A stretch of DNA of 64,000 bases from Antilocapra americana (GCA_007570785.1 ML660204.1:3771968-3835967), one strand, 5' to 3'. Shown: positions 23,001 to 32,254, numbered from the stretch's first letter. The notes: generated from the sequence alone by a model not told the origin. A program made the numbers and translations.

Positions 23001-23291
23001 TGCCGCCTGTGATCTCAGGAGTGAGGTGGGAACCTCAGCGGGCTTCCCCCGAGGGTTCCTGCAAAGTGCACATGGATCGTCTTGCAAGATGCCTGGTGCA
23101 GAGCAAGGCTCTGAACTCGATGCCATGCCCTCTCCCTCTCTTTCTTGTTACAGTAGTGGTTATTAGCCTGTCGTGGTTCTGAACCAAGAAAAGGAACCAG
23201 AAGAAAAGTTAAGTCCCACTTGGACACTCCCACGGGTCCTTAGAAGGAAAAAAGTACCTGTGTCTCCCGGGTCGTTAGGGACCTCAGCCAT
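13880..23291 (-). CDS. ZBP1: ZBP1, Z-DNA-binding protein 1 (DAI), 8 coding exons
   Basis: Interferon-induced cytosolic and nuclear sensor that binds Z-form RNA or DNA and, through RHIM contacts with RIPK3 and RIPK1, triggers necroptosis, apoptosis and NF-kB signalling (known for the family). I assembled eight exons with GT/AG junctions, all in phase 1, giving 1,215 nt and 404 residues; human is about 429. Domain order: Z-alpha-1 about 12-69, linker, Z-alpha-2 about 104-159, RHIM with core IQIG at 198-201, second core VQMG at 256-259, and a third RHIM-like stretch around CFLEDTTVGNSN at 319-330. The start was chosen because MAEVPNDPGDT aligns with the human N-terminus and joins Z-alpha-1 in frame. 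Odd: Z-alpha-1 has His49 where the Z-contacting Tyr is expected. No frameshift or premature stop was seen, so the gene looks functional. An ISRE lies upstream. Confidence 0.95.
14170..14720 (+). repeat. L2 LINE fragment in ZBP1 intron 7
   Basis: Contains a run of L2 3'-end phrases: 'cccatctcagggcctttgca', 'cttgctgagccctcttccc', 'gcagatgccacctcatcctg' and 'cttagctgtatctccag'-like sequence. Ancient and non-coding. A (AATG)n-type microsatellite follows at 14,758-14,778. Confidence 0.55.
14758..14778. repeat. (GAAT)n microsatellite
   Basis: Five GAAT units in a row within ZBP1 intron 7. Confidence 0.8.
15311..15523 (-). CDS. ZBP1: ZBP1 coding exon 7
   Basis: 213 nt, phase 1 at both ends. The acceptor is 'ctgaccgacctgcag' and the donor 'gttagcc'. 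It encodes residues 284-354, including PEASIEIQIPEQGPQ and VKIRSCFLEDTTVGNSN, which align with human PEASFEARIPSPGTH and IHMKSCFLEDATIGNSN. The latter is the weak third RHIM-like motif. Confidence 0.92.
15524..16508 (-). other. ZBP1 intron 6
   Basis: 985 bp, C/T-rich on the plus strand, with GT/AG boundaries. I recognise no repeat family with confidence and no additional exon. The intron between exons 5 and 6 (16,713-17,829) is similarly unremarkable, with an AT-rich stretch at 17,070-17,180. Confidence 0.6.
16509..16712 (-). CDS. ZBP1: ZBP1 coding exon 6, second RHIM
   Basis: 204 nt, phase 1-1. The acceptor is 'ccctaccag' and the donor 'gtaacgg'. It encodes residues 216-283. The block WGPQDIQMEKSVLRRVQMGH aligns with human WGPQDIHMEQSILRRVQLGH and carries the second RHIM-like core, VQMG instead of human VQLG. 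Confidence 0.95.
17830..17991 (-). CDS. ZBP1: ZBP1 coding exon 5, first RHIM
   Basis: 162 nt, phase 1-1, between acceptor 'attattttgcag' and a near-consensus donor 'gtgagtc'. It encodes residues 162-215. The block NPINMICQKGPNSHISIQ followed by NCEDIQIGHGN is the main RHIM. The IQIG tetrad needed for amyloid contact with RIPK3 (family knowledge) is intact. Confidence 0.97.
18058..18180 (+). repeat. Ancient nonautonomous hAT-type DNA element
   Basis: Located in ZBP1 intron 4. Contains 'gttaaaacacgaattcctgg', 'ggcccaccctgtggttctga' and 'gtcagtaggcccaggtgg', the order found in a common mammalian Charlie-derived element. I do not commit to the family name. Confidence 0.45.
19130..19303 (-). CDS. 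ZBP1: ZBP1 coding exon 4, Z-alpha-2
   Basis: 174 nt, phase 1-1. The acceptor is 'cctgcctcccag' and the donor 'gtaggttc'. It encodes residues 104-161, beginning QEKIYQFLEAHGPHKAL and ending SNSWTIYRS: a winged-helix Z-alpha domain matching the human second domain. The Z-contact residues of the family are present as Asn135, Tyr139 and Trp156. The exon was located by translating the minus strand between flanking splice sites. Confidence 0.97.
19370..19510 (+). repeat. MIR-like fragment
   Basis: Contains 'tattttcctcatctgtgaaatgg'-type MIR tail sequence and the terminal 'ctaggtgcacagcaaatgct' phrase. Ancient, in ZBP1 intron 3. Confidence 0.5.
19695..19760 (-). CDS. ZBP1: ZBP1 coding exon 3, inter-domain linker
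   Basis: 66 nt, phase 1-1, acceptor 'ttcttttctccag' and donor 'gtaagcat'. It encodes residues 82-103: AERPQREAGAIPKKPGPKLS plus EQ. Human has AERPQQHAATIPETPGPQFS at the same place. The basic residues (KK, K) are a local difference from human. Confidence 0.95.
19920..20120 (+). repeat. Bov-tA SINE in ZBP1 intron 2
   Basis: Forward copy with 'gagacctgggttcaatccct', 'ccactccagtattcttgcct', 'ggctacagtccatgg' and 'gagttggacatgactgagc'. The 5' end is degraded. Confidence 0.85.
20509..20718 (-). CDS. ZBP1: ZBP1 coding exon 2, Z-alpha-1
   Basis: 210 nt, phase 1-1. The acceptor is 'tccctctcccag' and the donor 'gtaacctg'. It encodes residues 12-81, starting ELEQRILEVLRDAGSPVKTA and reading LNQVLHRMKEE then GPAKWCLG. 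The winged-helix Z-alpha fold is clear. Asn45, Pro63 and Trp66 of the Z-recognition surface are kept, but the expected Tyr is His49 (CAC at 20,608-20,606). The wing is one residue longer than in human. Reading past the donor reaches non-homologous sequence, which supports this exon end. Confidence 0.96.
21400..21690 (+). repeat. L2 LINE 3' fragment
   Basis: Phrases 'tgggcctttgcacatgccgc', 'tcaattctcactcagactcc' and 'tagacatacagtaggctctc' are in L2 order. The long open frame across this region is not a gene. Confidence 0.6.
22620..22745 (+). repeat. MIR SINE
   Basis: MIR core: 'ccaaagctctgccacctacc', 'agctgtgggacctctctggg', 'tttctccatctttgaaatgg'. Forward orientation. Confidence 0.65.
23258..23291 (-). 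CDS. ZBP1: ZBP1 coding exon 1
   Basis: 34 nt: ATG at 23,291-23,289, eleven codons MAEVPNDPGDT, and one base of a split codon before the donor 'gtactttt'. It aligns with human MAQAPADPGRE. The A in the base before GCTGAG and the purine-rich start context are ordinary. Too short to appear as an independent open frame. Confidence 0.88.
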
Positions 23292-23560
23292 GCTGGCAGC
23301 AGCTGCGGGAGGCCTGGGAGACTTGGAGTCAGCAGCAGGCTCTGACCCTGGGGCCTGCAGAAGGTGGATCCGGTCAAGGCTGGGTGTGCTCTTGGGGGCC
23401 AGGCTGGTGCTTCTAGCAGCTGTGAAGACACTCCAGCTTCACCCGGACAGCTGTCAGCTGTTCACACCCCGGAAATGGGGCCCTAGGCAGCCAGCCTGAT
23501 CAGTCTCTGGAGAAAATGAAAATGAAACTTCGATGTGTGGTTTTTGAGAGAAACAAAATC
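23292..23560 (-). promoter_or_regulatory. ZBP1: ZBP1 5' UTR and promoter region
   Basis: Immediately upstream of the ZBP1 start codon, with the ISRE at 23,512-23,529. A second GAAA-rich stretch (gagaaacaaaatcgaaagc, about 23,548-23,566) could be a weak IRF half-site array. No TATA box is evident. The transcription start is inferred to lie between the ATG and the ISRE. Confidence 0.6.
23512..23529 (-). promoter_or_regulatory. Interferon-stimulated response element
   Basis: Plus strand GAAAATGAAAATGAAACT; read toward ZBP1 it contains AGTTTCATTTTC, an exact fit to the ISRE consensus AGTTTCNNTTTC bound by ISGF3 and IRFs. It lies about 220 bp upstream of the start codon, as expected for a gene known to be interferon-inducible. 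Motif seen directly; activity inferred. Confidence 0.8.
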
Positions 23561-23740
23561 GAAAGCAGAATTGAGCAAGACACAGTTAAGCCTTCCACTA
23601 GATATTGGTAGGGAGCTGCTGAGGTGGAGGAGACCAGAGCTTCTTCTGGGGCTGGGGGTTTCCCACTGCTGTCCACTTTGACTCCTCCAGCCATAGGCCA
23701 AGATGTCTGGGTCGGGGGGTGGGGGGTGGCTGAGCGCTGT

Positions 23741-23848
23741 GATCATCAAAACCACGTATGTGTGTGCATATCAAACTGACGACAGTGGTGATGTACGGCA
23801 GAGACCACAACACTGAAAAGCAATTATCCTCCAATTAAAAAAAAAAAG
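23741..23848 (+). repeat. L1 3' end fragment
   Basis: Ends 'aaaagcaattatcctccaat' followed by a run of A residues, as at L1 3' termini. Only about 100 bp remains. Confidence 0.55.
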
Positions 23849-23999
23849 GAGAACTCTCTTTAATGAGTACCTACCATGTGCTTTCCAATCTCATGTACCC
23901 CTGACTCATCTACAGGTTAGAGTCTAGTTAGAGTCTCTTTTCTCAGGAAACTGAGGCTTAGGTCAATGAGGCCAATTGTCTAAGGTCAAGGAGATGCTC

Positions 24000-24165
24000 A
24001 GGTTCTTACTTAGCCCCACCATTTACTGGCTGTGGGACATTGGGCAGGTTATTTTTACCTATTTATGTCTTAGTTTTCTCACCTATGAAATGGGCTAATA
24101 AAAGGAGTGACCTCAAGAGGTGGTGGCAGGACTGAAAGGGTTAATTCAGGCACATCTACAGCCAT
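24000..24165 (+). repeat. MIR SINE
   Basis: Clear MIR core and tail: 'ccaccatttactggctgtgg', 'gacattgggcaggttatttt', 'ttctcacctatgaaatgggc', then 'ttaattcaggcacatc'. Confidence 0.7.
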
Positions 24166-24557
24166 GAACACAGCTAGGCACCCACTGACCTGGTTCTGGA
24201 AAAAAGACCCATCACTTCTGAAAATTCTTACAGGGGCCATTGACCTCCCCAAACAGTTCAGAGACACTGCACAGTCCAGGTGACAGAAGCGGAAACTGAG
24301 GCCAACAGAGGTGAAGGGCTTTGTGTGAGGCAGCCCAGGGGTTCAAGGGCTCAGGGTCTCAGCTGAGGCCAAGGAGTGTGTGCCAGTCCCGGGCTCCCAG
24401 GGGGGCACCATCCCCAGCATTTCTGCAAAGGGAGGTACTTTGGAACAAGTACAGCCATGGAAAGGGCCCTGAAGGCTTATCTCAAAGTTGTCTTTGTGTT
24501 CCCGAGTCCAAGTTCTCCCAGCTCACTGCACAACAGGCTAATGAATCAGAGACGAGG

Positions 24558-25060
24558 TGTTGAGGCAAGAAATACAACTTTATTTGGAGAGCAAGCTGAC
24601 CAAGAAGATGGCATACTATTGTCTTTAAATAACCATCTTATGGGGTCTGAATGCCAGGTTCTTTCACAGATCAGAGGTGGAGTGAGATGAGGAAACAAAG
24701 TAAAAATGCCATTAATCTTGCAAACATCTTCTAGAATGGCAAGCCTCAGGCAGGAGGCTTGTTCATTTCTTCCTTCCTGCCATCTACAGGTGGACAGGGT
24801 TCTGAACAAAGGCGCTTGAGTTTAACAGTCAGGCAGAGGGGGCAGGATTCTCTGAGGCAGGCCACTATGTGTGATTATAGTAACAAAAGCAACAGAGGGC
24901 AAATTAAAGAAACAGTTCCAACATGGAGCCAGAATTGGTTTATCCTGCAACAATTTGCAGAGCAAGCAGGAAAAATCCCGATGCCCTCTCCACTCTCAGA
25001 TCAATTAAGTCCCCATCTTGGGAAGCAGGGCTGAGAGTCCTAGAGGACATCACTTGAACC
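24558..25060 (-). repeat. Possible solitary LTR
   Basis: On the minus strand the low-coordinate end reads 'ccaaataaagttgtatttct' then 'tgcctcaaca': a polyadenylation signal, a short R-like stretch and a terminal CA, as in a retroviral LTR. The unit has no internal coding sequence. A matching target-site duplication was not found, so the outer boundary is uncertain. Confidence 0.35.
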
Positions 25061-25094
25061 AAAGGTGAAGGGTTGAACAACCCAATAAAAATAG

Positions 25095-25215
25095 GAAGCC
25101 GCAATGATGCTTTCTCTCCTTTTTAATGTAAAACAGAAGAAACGTGTGTCTCTATGTGCGCTGACAACATTAATTTTAAATGAGGATTAATTGGGTGTAT
25201 TGGGAGAGATTGTCA
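25095..25215. promoter_or_regulatory. Candidate conserved noncoding block
   Basis: AT-rich unique sequence with 'acattaattttaaatgagga' and 'ttaattgggtgta' homeodomain-type sites. It sits directly before a short GC-rich patch and a CTCF-like motif. Composition only; function inferred. Confidence 0.3.
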
Positions 25216-25260
25216 TGCCGAGTCACTGTGGGCGGCGGGGAGACGCCACTCCCGGACTGG

Positions 25261-25275
25261 TCACTAGGTGGCGCC
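25261..25275 (+). promoter_or_regulatory. CTCF-like motif
   Basis: TCACTAGGTGGCGCC fits CCASYAGRKGGCRSY at all positions but the first. It lies in a GC-rich patch (25,225-25,340) about 2 kb upstream of the ZBP1 promoter, so it could separate ZBP1 from PMEPA1. Occupancy is inferred. Confidence 0.5.
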
Positions 25276-25754
25276 CGCTCACCAACCTGAGTCCCGGCTC
25301 CCCGTGCCCAGTTCCCCTGATTGAGCGGGGGTGGCTCTCACCAGTCTCCCTCCGCTCCTAGGATAACCCCAACTCCATCCGACCATATTCTGGCTTCTCA
25401 GCCATGTTGACCTTAGTGTGGACACTCCGACTTGGGCCTAGACCTGGGTGCCTGGTGGGTTTGTAGGTCACGCTAGAGTCTGATCTGAGGGTCAACTGCT
25501 TCTGGTCTGTGTCCGTATGCACAGGTTTGGATGGCCCTGTGTCCCCATCATCCACCTCTGAGATGCACCCCTTCTTCTCCCTAACAGTGTGTCACTTCTT
25601 CTCTGAACCTTGGCTAAATTATAAAACAGAAATAACAGATAAGATAAAGCATGTTTATCTGACACTTAGTAGGTGTTTACAAAATTTACATCATTTAGAA
25701 AATGCCATGTGACCGATAGATCCCCATAACATAACTTTAGACACTCTGCTGTCC

Positions 25755-26076
25755 CTAGTTGCTCAGTCATGTTCGACTCTTTACAACCCAATGGACTGTA
25801 GGTTGCCAGGCTCCTCTGTCCGTGGAATTATCCCGGCAAGAATACTGGAGTGAGTTGCCATGCCCTCCTCCAGGGGATCTTCCCAACCCAGGGATCAAAC
25901 CCAGGTCTCCTGCATTGCAGGCGGATTCTTTACTGTCTGAGCCACCAGGGAAGCCCAAGAATACTGGAGTGGGTGGCCTATCCCTTCTCCAGGGGGTCTT
26001 TCTGACCCAGGAATTGAACTGGGGTCTCCTGCATTATAGGCAGATTCTTTATGAGCTGAGATGCCAGGAAAGCCCA
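25755..26076 (-). repeat. Bov-tA dimer
   Basis: Two reverse-oriented SINE units in tandem. The first ends 'gagccaccagggaagccc' at about 25,958 and the second, lacking its 3' half, ends 'gatgccaggaaagccc' at about 26,076. An A-tract follows at 26,094-26,107. Confidence 0.85.
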
Positions 26077-26394
26077 AGTTTGGACACTAGGCAGAAAAAA
26101 AAAAAAAAGCAAGTGAGAAAGAGGAAGGAAAAAAACAATTTAATGTGGGTGGGTTCCACCTTCCTTAGCATTCTGTGGTTCACCTGGAATTCATGGAAAC
26201 CATGAACCTGCTGTAATCATCTTACCACATCGAATGGGATTCTTATTTTTAAAGTTTTAATTAACTTGCATTTCCTCTTCTCTACTTGACTTTCAAGGTA
26301 ATTTTGACTATAAAGATGGTCTTTCGCTGAAATATCAGTGACTTACACTGTACAAAAACTTCCTTCTTTCTCCTATAACAGTCTGGTAGGTAGC

Positions 26395-26680
26395 CCAACA
26401 CCATAGTGTTGAGACCCAGGCCCCTTCTATTTTGTTGCTCTGCCATTTATGGGCTTTATGTTCTAAGATGGCTGCTCAAGCTCCAGCCATCACAACTCCA
26501 TTCCTTACAAGAGGAAGGAAGCAAGGGAAGAATAATAAGTATCTCTTCTTTAAGAATACTCATGAGTTGCACAGACATTCCCCCTGATATCCCTCAATTT
26601 CAGAGCCCAGGAGGGAGGCTGGGAAAGAAGATCTTTATTCTGAGCCACCACGCTACCTAGCTAAAATTGGAGGATTGATT
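26395..26680. repeat. Ancient interspersed repeat, family unassigned
   Basis: Phrases such as 'aagatggctgctcaagctcc' and 'gggaggctgggaaagaagat' belong to a repeat common in mammals, but I cannot name it reliably. No coding potential. Confidence 0.35.
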
Positions 26681-28017
26681 AACTTCCAAATAGGGCATAA
26701 GATATTGGAAGATACTTAGCTGTCCCTGCCATTTTGAAGCTGTTTTCACCCTAAGAAAGGAGCAGGGAAACCTCCTCTATGCTTTGAAGTATGTCTGTTC
26801 AGTGGAGCTTCTGTATTGAGCAGATCTGAGGCTGAGTTCAGAGGTAGTCCCCACACTCTCAGAGACTCCTGTCCAGTGTGGAAGACAAAACGGGAGAGGA
26901 TGCTGGGGGCTCCCTACTCTCCCTGGGAAGGACCTAAAAGACCACAGGAGTTTCAAAATGGTGCCACTGCCTGTTGGAGCCCAGGTCCCTTTTTGCCTTG
27001 AAAAGCACACTCCTTTTTCATTGCTTGTGTTTTTCTGGAAACTATTAGAACTCTCCGCCCCAACCAGATGATAATTACATGTTACTGATCTTGAGTCTTT
27101 AAATTTCTCTCTCTTTCTCCCTTTTAAAATAGAGATATTTTTGCTGCACATCGTGTTGGCAAAACCCAGTCTCCTTTCTACCAGGCAGCCTGAATGTTAT
27201 GATCGTGGTTTCTCTGGGAATTCACCTTGGGGGGAGGGAGTGGAAAGGTCTGCAGGCACCAAGTGGGGACAATAATTACTGCCTTTGTCCAGGGGCAAAG
27301 GTCAGAAAACCAGAGGTGGCCAGAGGGAGACAGAGATTACACAAGATCTCAAGAGCTATGGGAGAGGGTGAGGAACAAAGATCAGACCAGGGGCTGTGGG
27401 AGGCAGCAGGTTCCCTGTGCAGCTTCCAAAGGTTCTGCCCCTAAAGGCATCTTCCCCAGGTACATTCACTGCCCTTCAAGGAACAGGTCAGGGAGGGTCC
27501 CTGGGCCATCACTGTCTCCTGGAGTTGGACAGACTTGGGATTCTGATCCAGGGTTCTGATCTTGTGGCTCTGTGCCTCGAACTTCTCACTACTCTTTCTG
27601 AGCCTCAATTTCTCCCTTGGAGAAAGGGGGTCGTAGCAGTTCTGACTTTGTAAGCTTTCCTGAGATCATGCTCTGGAAGGTCCCAGCAAAGTGTGTGCTC
27701 CATGAGCAGGCACTGCTGTGTCTTCATAATGTGACCCACGTCTGTCCCTCTCCGAGTGACAAAGCAGTCCCATTCACTCTTCTGGTTTTGCACCAGGTGA
27801 TTCCTTGTGCTTCCTTTATCCGAGGCTACATGCTGGTGCTGGAGCTGGTAGGGAGTGGGGGGTGAAAGTGAGCCCTCCCCTTGCTAGTTCCTGGTTCCAC
27901 TTCCCATCTCGACTGCAGAAAAAGCCAGTCTGCTCAATCGAGGCCCTGAGGGGTGAGTCAGGCCAAGTCACGAGTCCCCCACCACTCCTGGAAGTGTCGG
28001 CCGGTAAGAGGAGCTGA

Positions 28018-31000
28018 GCAGTTCAGTTCAGTTCAGTTCAGTCACCCAGTTGTGTCCGCCTCTTTGCGACCCCATGGACTGCAGGACACCAGGCCTCCCG
28101 TCTACTCGAGTCCGAGAATTTACTCAAACTCTTGTCCGTCGAGTTGGTGATGCCATCCAATCTCATCCTCTGTTGTCCCCTTCTCCTCCTTCCTTCAATC
28201 TTTCCCAGCATCAGGGTCTTTTCAAATGAGTCAGTTCTTCGCATCAGGAGGCCAAAGGATTGGAGTTTCAGCCACAGCAGCAGTCCTTCCAATGAATATT
28301 CAGGACTGATTTCATTTAGGATGGACTGGTTGGATCTCCTTGTCTAGGGAACTCTCAAGAGCCTTCTCTAACACCACAGTTCAAGAGCATCAATTCTTCG
28401 GCGCTCAGCTTTCTTTATAGTCCAACTCTCACATCCATACATGATTACTGGAAAACCATAGCTTTGACTAGACGGACCTTTGTTGGCAAAGTATTGTCTC
28501 TGCTTTTTAAGAAGTTGTCTAGGTTGGTCATAACTTTTCTTCCTAGGAGCAAGCGTCTTTTAATTTCATGGCTGCAGTCACCGTCTGCAGTGATTTTGGA
28601 GTCCCCCAAAATAAAGTCTGTCACTGTTTCCACTGTTTCCCCATCTATTTGTCATGAAGTGATGGGACCAGATGCCATGACCTTAGTTTTCTGAATGGTG
28701 AGCTTCAAGCCAACTTTTTCACCCTCTCCTTTCACTTTCATCAAGAGGCTCTTTAGTTTTTCTTCGCTTTCTGCCATAAAGGTGGTGTCATCTGCACGTC
28801 TGAGGTTATTGATATTTCTCCTGGCAATCTTGATTCCAGCTTGTGCTTCATCCAGTCCAACATTTCGCATGATGTACTCTGGATATAAGTTAAATCAGCA
28901 GGGTAATAATATACAACCCTGATGTACTCCTTCCCCAGTTTGGAACCAGTCTGTTGTTCCACATCCAATTCTAACTGTTGCTTCTTGACCTGCATACAGA
29001 TTTCTCAGGAGGCAGATCAGGTGGTATGTTATTCCCTTCCCTTTCAGAATTTTCCAGTTTGTTGTGATCCACACAGTCAAAGGTTTTGGTATAGTTAATA
29101 AAGCAGAAGTAGATGTTTTTCTGGAGCTCTCTAGCATTTTCGGTGATCCAACAGATGTTGGCAATTTGATCTCTGGTTCCTCTGCCTTTTCTAAATTCAG
29201 CTTGAACATCTGGAGGTTCACAGTTTGTGTACTGTTGAAGCCTGGCTTGGAGAATTTTGAGCATTACTTTGCTAGTGTGTGAGGTGAGTGCAATTGTGCA
29301 GTAGTTTGAGCATTCTTTGGCGTTGCCTTTCTTTGGGATTGGAATGAAAACTGACCTTTTCCAGTCCTGTGGCCACTGCTGAGTTTTCCAAATTTGCTAG
29401 CATATTGAGTGCAGCCCTTTCACAGCATCATCTTTCAGGATTTGAAATAGCTTGACTGAAATTCCATCACCTCCACTAGCTTTGTTAGTAGTGATGCTTC
29501 CTAAGGCCCATTTGACTTCACATTCTAGGATGTCTGGCTCTAAGTGAGTGATCACACCATTGTGATTATCTGGGTCATGAAGATCTTTATTGTATAGTTT
29601 TTCTGTGTATTCTTGCTACCTCTTCCTAATATCTTCTGCTCCTATTAAGTTCATACCATTTTTGTCCTTTATTGAGCCCATCTTTGCATGAAATGTTTCC
29701 TTGGTATCTCTAATTTTCTTGAAGAGATCTCTAGTCTTTCCCATTCTATTGTTTTCCTCTATTTCTTTACATTAATCTCTGAGGAATGCTTTCTTTTCTT
29801 TTCTTTTTTTTTTTTTCAAAGGTGATAAATATCTTTATCAAAGCAAAAGCAGAGGCTTCTTAAAAGAACAGGTTTTTATCAACAGGATAACTTTATCAAC
29901 AGAGTTTCTAAATGATGCTTTCAAAGTAAATGTCTCCTCAACAAAGGAAGATTTTCTATTTTGCCACTCATTCTTTTACAAAGTATTTTTGACAAGGATT
30001 GTATTTTTGACCCGGCCCCGGCCCCTGCCATGGAGGATACAGGGGCGCCCAGGACCCTGGACCCTTGCCCCGCCCCCGGGCCTGCTCGGGCCCCTGCTGG
30101 CCCTCCCAGAAAGCCCCCCTCCAGCCCTGCCCCAGCTTCGTGGTCTGCTCCGGCCGGCCGTGGTCTGCGGGGTGCAGGGCACCAGCTGGGGGTGGGCACC
30201 AGCTGGGGGTGGGCGCCCCGGGCTGAGGAATGCTTTCTTATCTCTCCTTGCTATTCTTTGGAACTCTGCATTCAGATGGGTATATCTTTCCTTTTCTCCT
30301 TTGCCTTTCACTTCTCTTCTTTACATAACTGTTTGTAAGGCCTCCTCAGACAACCATTTTGCCGTTTTGTATTCTTTTTCTTTGGGACAGTCTTGATCAC
30401 TGCCTCCTGTACAATGTCATTAACCTTCATCCATAGTTCTTCAGGCACTCTGACTATCAGATCTAATCCCCTGAATCTATTTCTCACTTCTACTGTATAG
30501 TCATAACAGATTTGATTTAGGTCATACCGAATGATCTAGTGGTTTCCCCTAGTTTCTTCAATATAAGTCTGAATTTGGCAATAAGGAGTTCATGATCTGA
30601 ACCACAGTCAGCTCTCAGTCTTGTTTGTGCTGGCTGTATAGAGTTTTTCCATCTTTGGTTGCAAAGAATATAATCAATCTGATTTCAGTATTGACCATCT
30701 GGTGATGTCCATGTGTAGAGTCTTCTCTTGTGTTGTTGGAAGAGGGTGTTTGCTACGACCAGTGCATTCTCTTGTCAAAACTCTGTTAATCTGTGCCCCA
30801 CTTCATTCTTTACTCCAAGGCCAAATTTGCCCATTACTCCAAGTATTTCTTGACTTCCTACTTTTGCATTCTAGTCCCCTATAATGAAAAGGACATCTTT
30901 TTTGGGCGTTAGTTCTAAAGAGTCTTGTAGGTCTTCATAGAACCATTCAACTTCAGCTTCTTCAGCATTATTGGCTGGGGCATAGACTTGGATTACTGTG

Positions 31001-31085
31001 ATATTGAATGGTTTGCCTTGGAAATGAACAGAGATCATTCTGTCATTTGGGGGATTGCATCCAAGTACTGCATTTCGGACTCTTG
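28018..31085 (-). mobile_element. BovB (RTE-class) LINE, long defective copy
   Basis: About 2.6 kb of BovB plus a 427-bp insertion. Read on the minus strand it runs from an apurinic/apyrimidinic-type endonuclease segment near 31,085-30,871 (NPPNDRMISVHFQGKPFNIT, then VIQVYAPANNAEEAEV) through a reverse transcriptase segment near 29,264-28,650 (QAEFRKGRGTRDQIANICWI, FDCVDHNKL) to the 3' tail with an (AGTTC)n repeat at 28,020-28,042. The frame is broken by stops and frameshifts and the 5' end is missing, so it is not mobile. BovB is the retroposon thought to have entered ruminants horizontally. Confidence 0.92.
29796..30222 (-). mobile_element. Retrocopied sequence inserted in BovB
   Basis: Interrupts the BovB element and is bounded by an exact 17-bp target-site duplication, CTGAGGAATGCTTTCTT, at 29,779-29,795 and 30,223-30,239. 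On the minus strand it starts GC-rich (about 200 bases with many CG dinucleotides and a small CACCAGCTGGGGGTGGG tandem), becomes AT-rich, and ends in a poly(A) tail. These are marks of L1-mediated retrotransposition of a cellular RNA. An ATG at about 30,032 opens a 36-codon frame starting MAGAGAGSKIQ, but the parent gene is not recognised. Confidence 0.8.
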
Positions 31086-31825
31086 AGCAGGAGGACACAA
31101 GTCATGGGGTGGGCAGGGATCAGGACACTGAAGGCTGTGATTTGCAACTTGTGATTTTCCCTGAGGGCAGAAGAAGCCCCACTGGAAGGTGCTTATCCAA
31201 GGTGAGCTGGGGATCTGGAGAGGTCCCTGGGGTGCCGGAGAGTGTTGGCAGGAGGTCAGCAGGGGAGGGGACTGCCACCTTGAAGAGGCTGTGTGAGTCC
31301 AGGGGAGGGGCCTTAGCCAGCACCAGGCTGTTCTCACAACCATCCTCCCCCTGCCCATGACTCTTTTTAGAAAGTCCTTCCCCACATCCCCCCAAAATAG
31401 ATTGAAATGAATTCACATCTAACTTGTATATAATCATATAACTTGTTTATAATCAAAAGATTTTTTGATAATGCTGCTTTTAAAACACTTTGCCTACAAG
31501 AAATGCACTTAATTGTAATTGGTCACAACTTCTCCACCAAGGGGTCAGTATTCTTGGGCATTCTTGCACAATGAAGAGATCTCACCTATAACTTTGTTTC
31601 AGACATAATGAAGTATCCTGAAATATATATGGTGCCTAAATGGAGCAATTAATCAACCTGATATAATTTATGTCTTCTAGATGTTTAACTAAACTTTTAC
31701 TGAGTCTGATTTTGCAAGGTTTCCCCCCCATATTTTAGAGCTCAAACATTTTCATGGGCTCTGGAAGCATCCATAGGCCTGAGGTGCTAAGACTTACATA
31801 TCTACAAGTTAAAATGGGAAAATGC

Positions 31826-31970
31826 AAGGACTCCCAGGTTGTCCAGTGGCTAAGATTCCATGCTTCCAATCAGATGGACCTGGGTTCAGTTACTGTTGGG
31901 GCAGCTAAGGTCCCACATGCCATAAGTAAGACCTGGCACAGCCAAATAAATAAATATATATTTTTAAAAG
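31826..31970 (+). repeat. CHR-type tRNA-derived SINE
   Basis: Starts 'aggactcccaggttgtccag', continues 'gatggacctgggttcagtta' and 'aggtcccacatgccat', and ends in (AAATA)n. This is the Cetartiodactyla SINE class distinct from Bov-tA. Confidence 0.65.
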
Positions 31971-32254
31971 GCCTTAACCTTTAAAAATAAAATAAAACGA
32001 AGAGAGACAGAGATCGTGAGGGCCAGGGTTCCTAGTCTTTGGGGGATCATGGCCCCAGGTGAGCTGTGCTCTGGGGTGTTGTCAAGTATGAGATGGAAGA
32101 TGGGGCAACAGCAGAATCTTTTACATGTTAATTCATGACTTTGTTTCATTAAAAAAAATGGGAGGAATATGTGGAAAATATGCAGGTAGAACTTTATTTT
32201 TTGAAAGAATGAGTAATTAAAAATGTGTTGTATTAAAGGCGGGCTTAGTTGAAA

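Larger units (their letters stand above)
20719..23257 (-). other. ZBP1 intron 1
   Basis: 2.5 kb between the short first exon and Z-alpha-1. It holds an L2 fragment (21,400-21,690) and an MIR (22,620-22,745). The rest is unique-looking. No extra exon with similarity to ZBP1 was seen. Confidence 0.7.

Noticed and set aside
28018..31085. BovB as a possibly active element
   Set aside because: Endonuclease and reverse transcriptase frames are broken by stops and an insertion, and the 5' end is missing.
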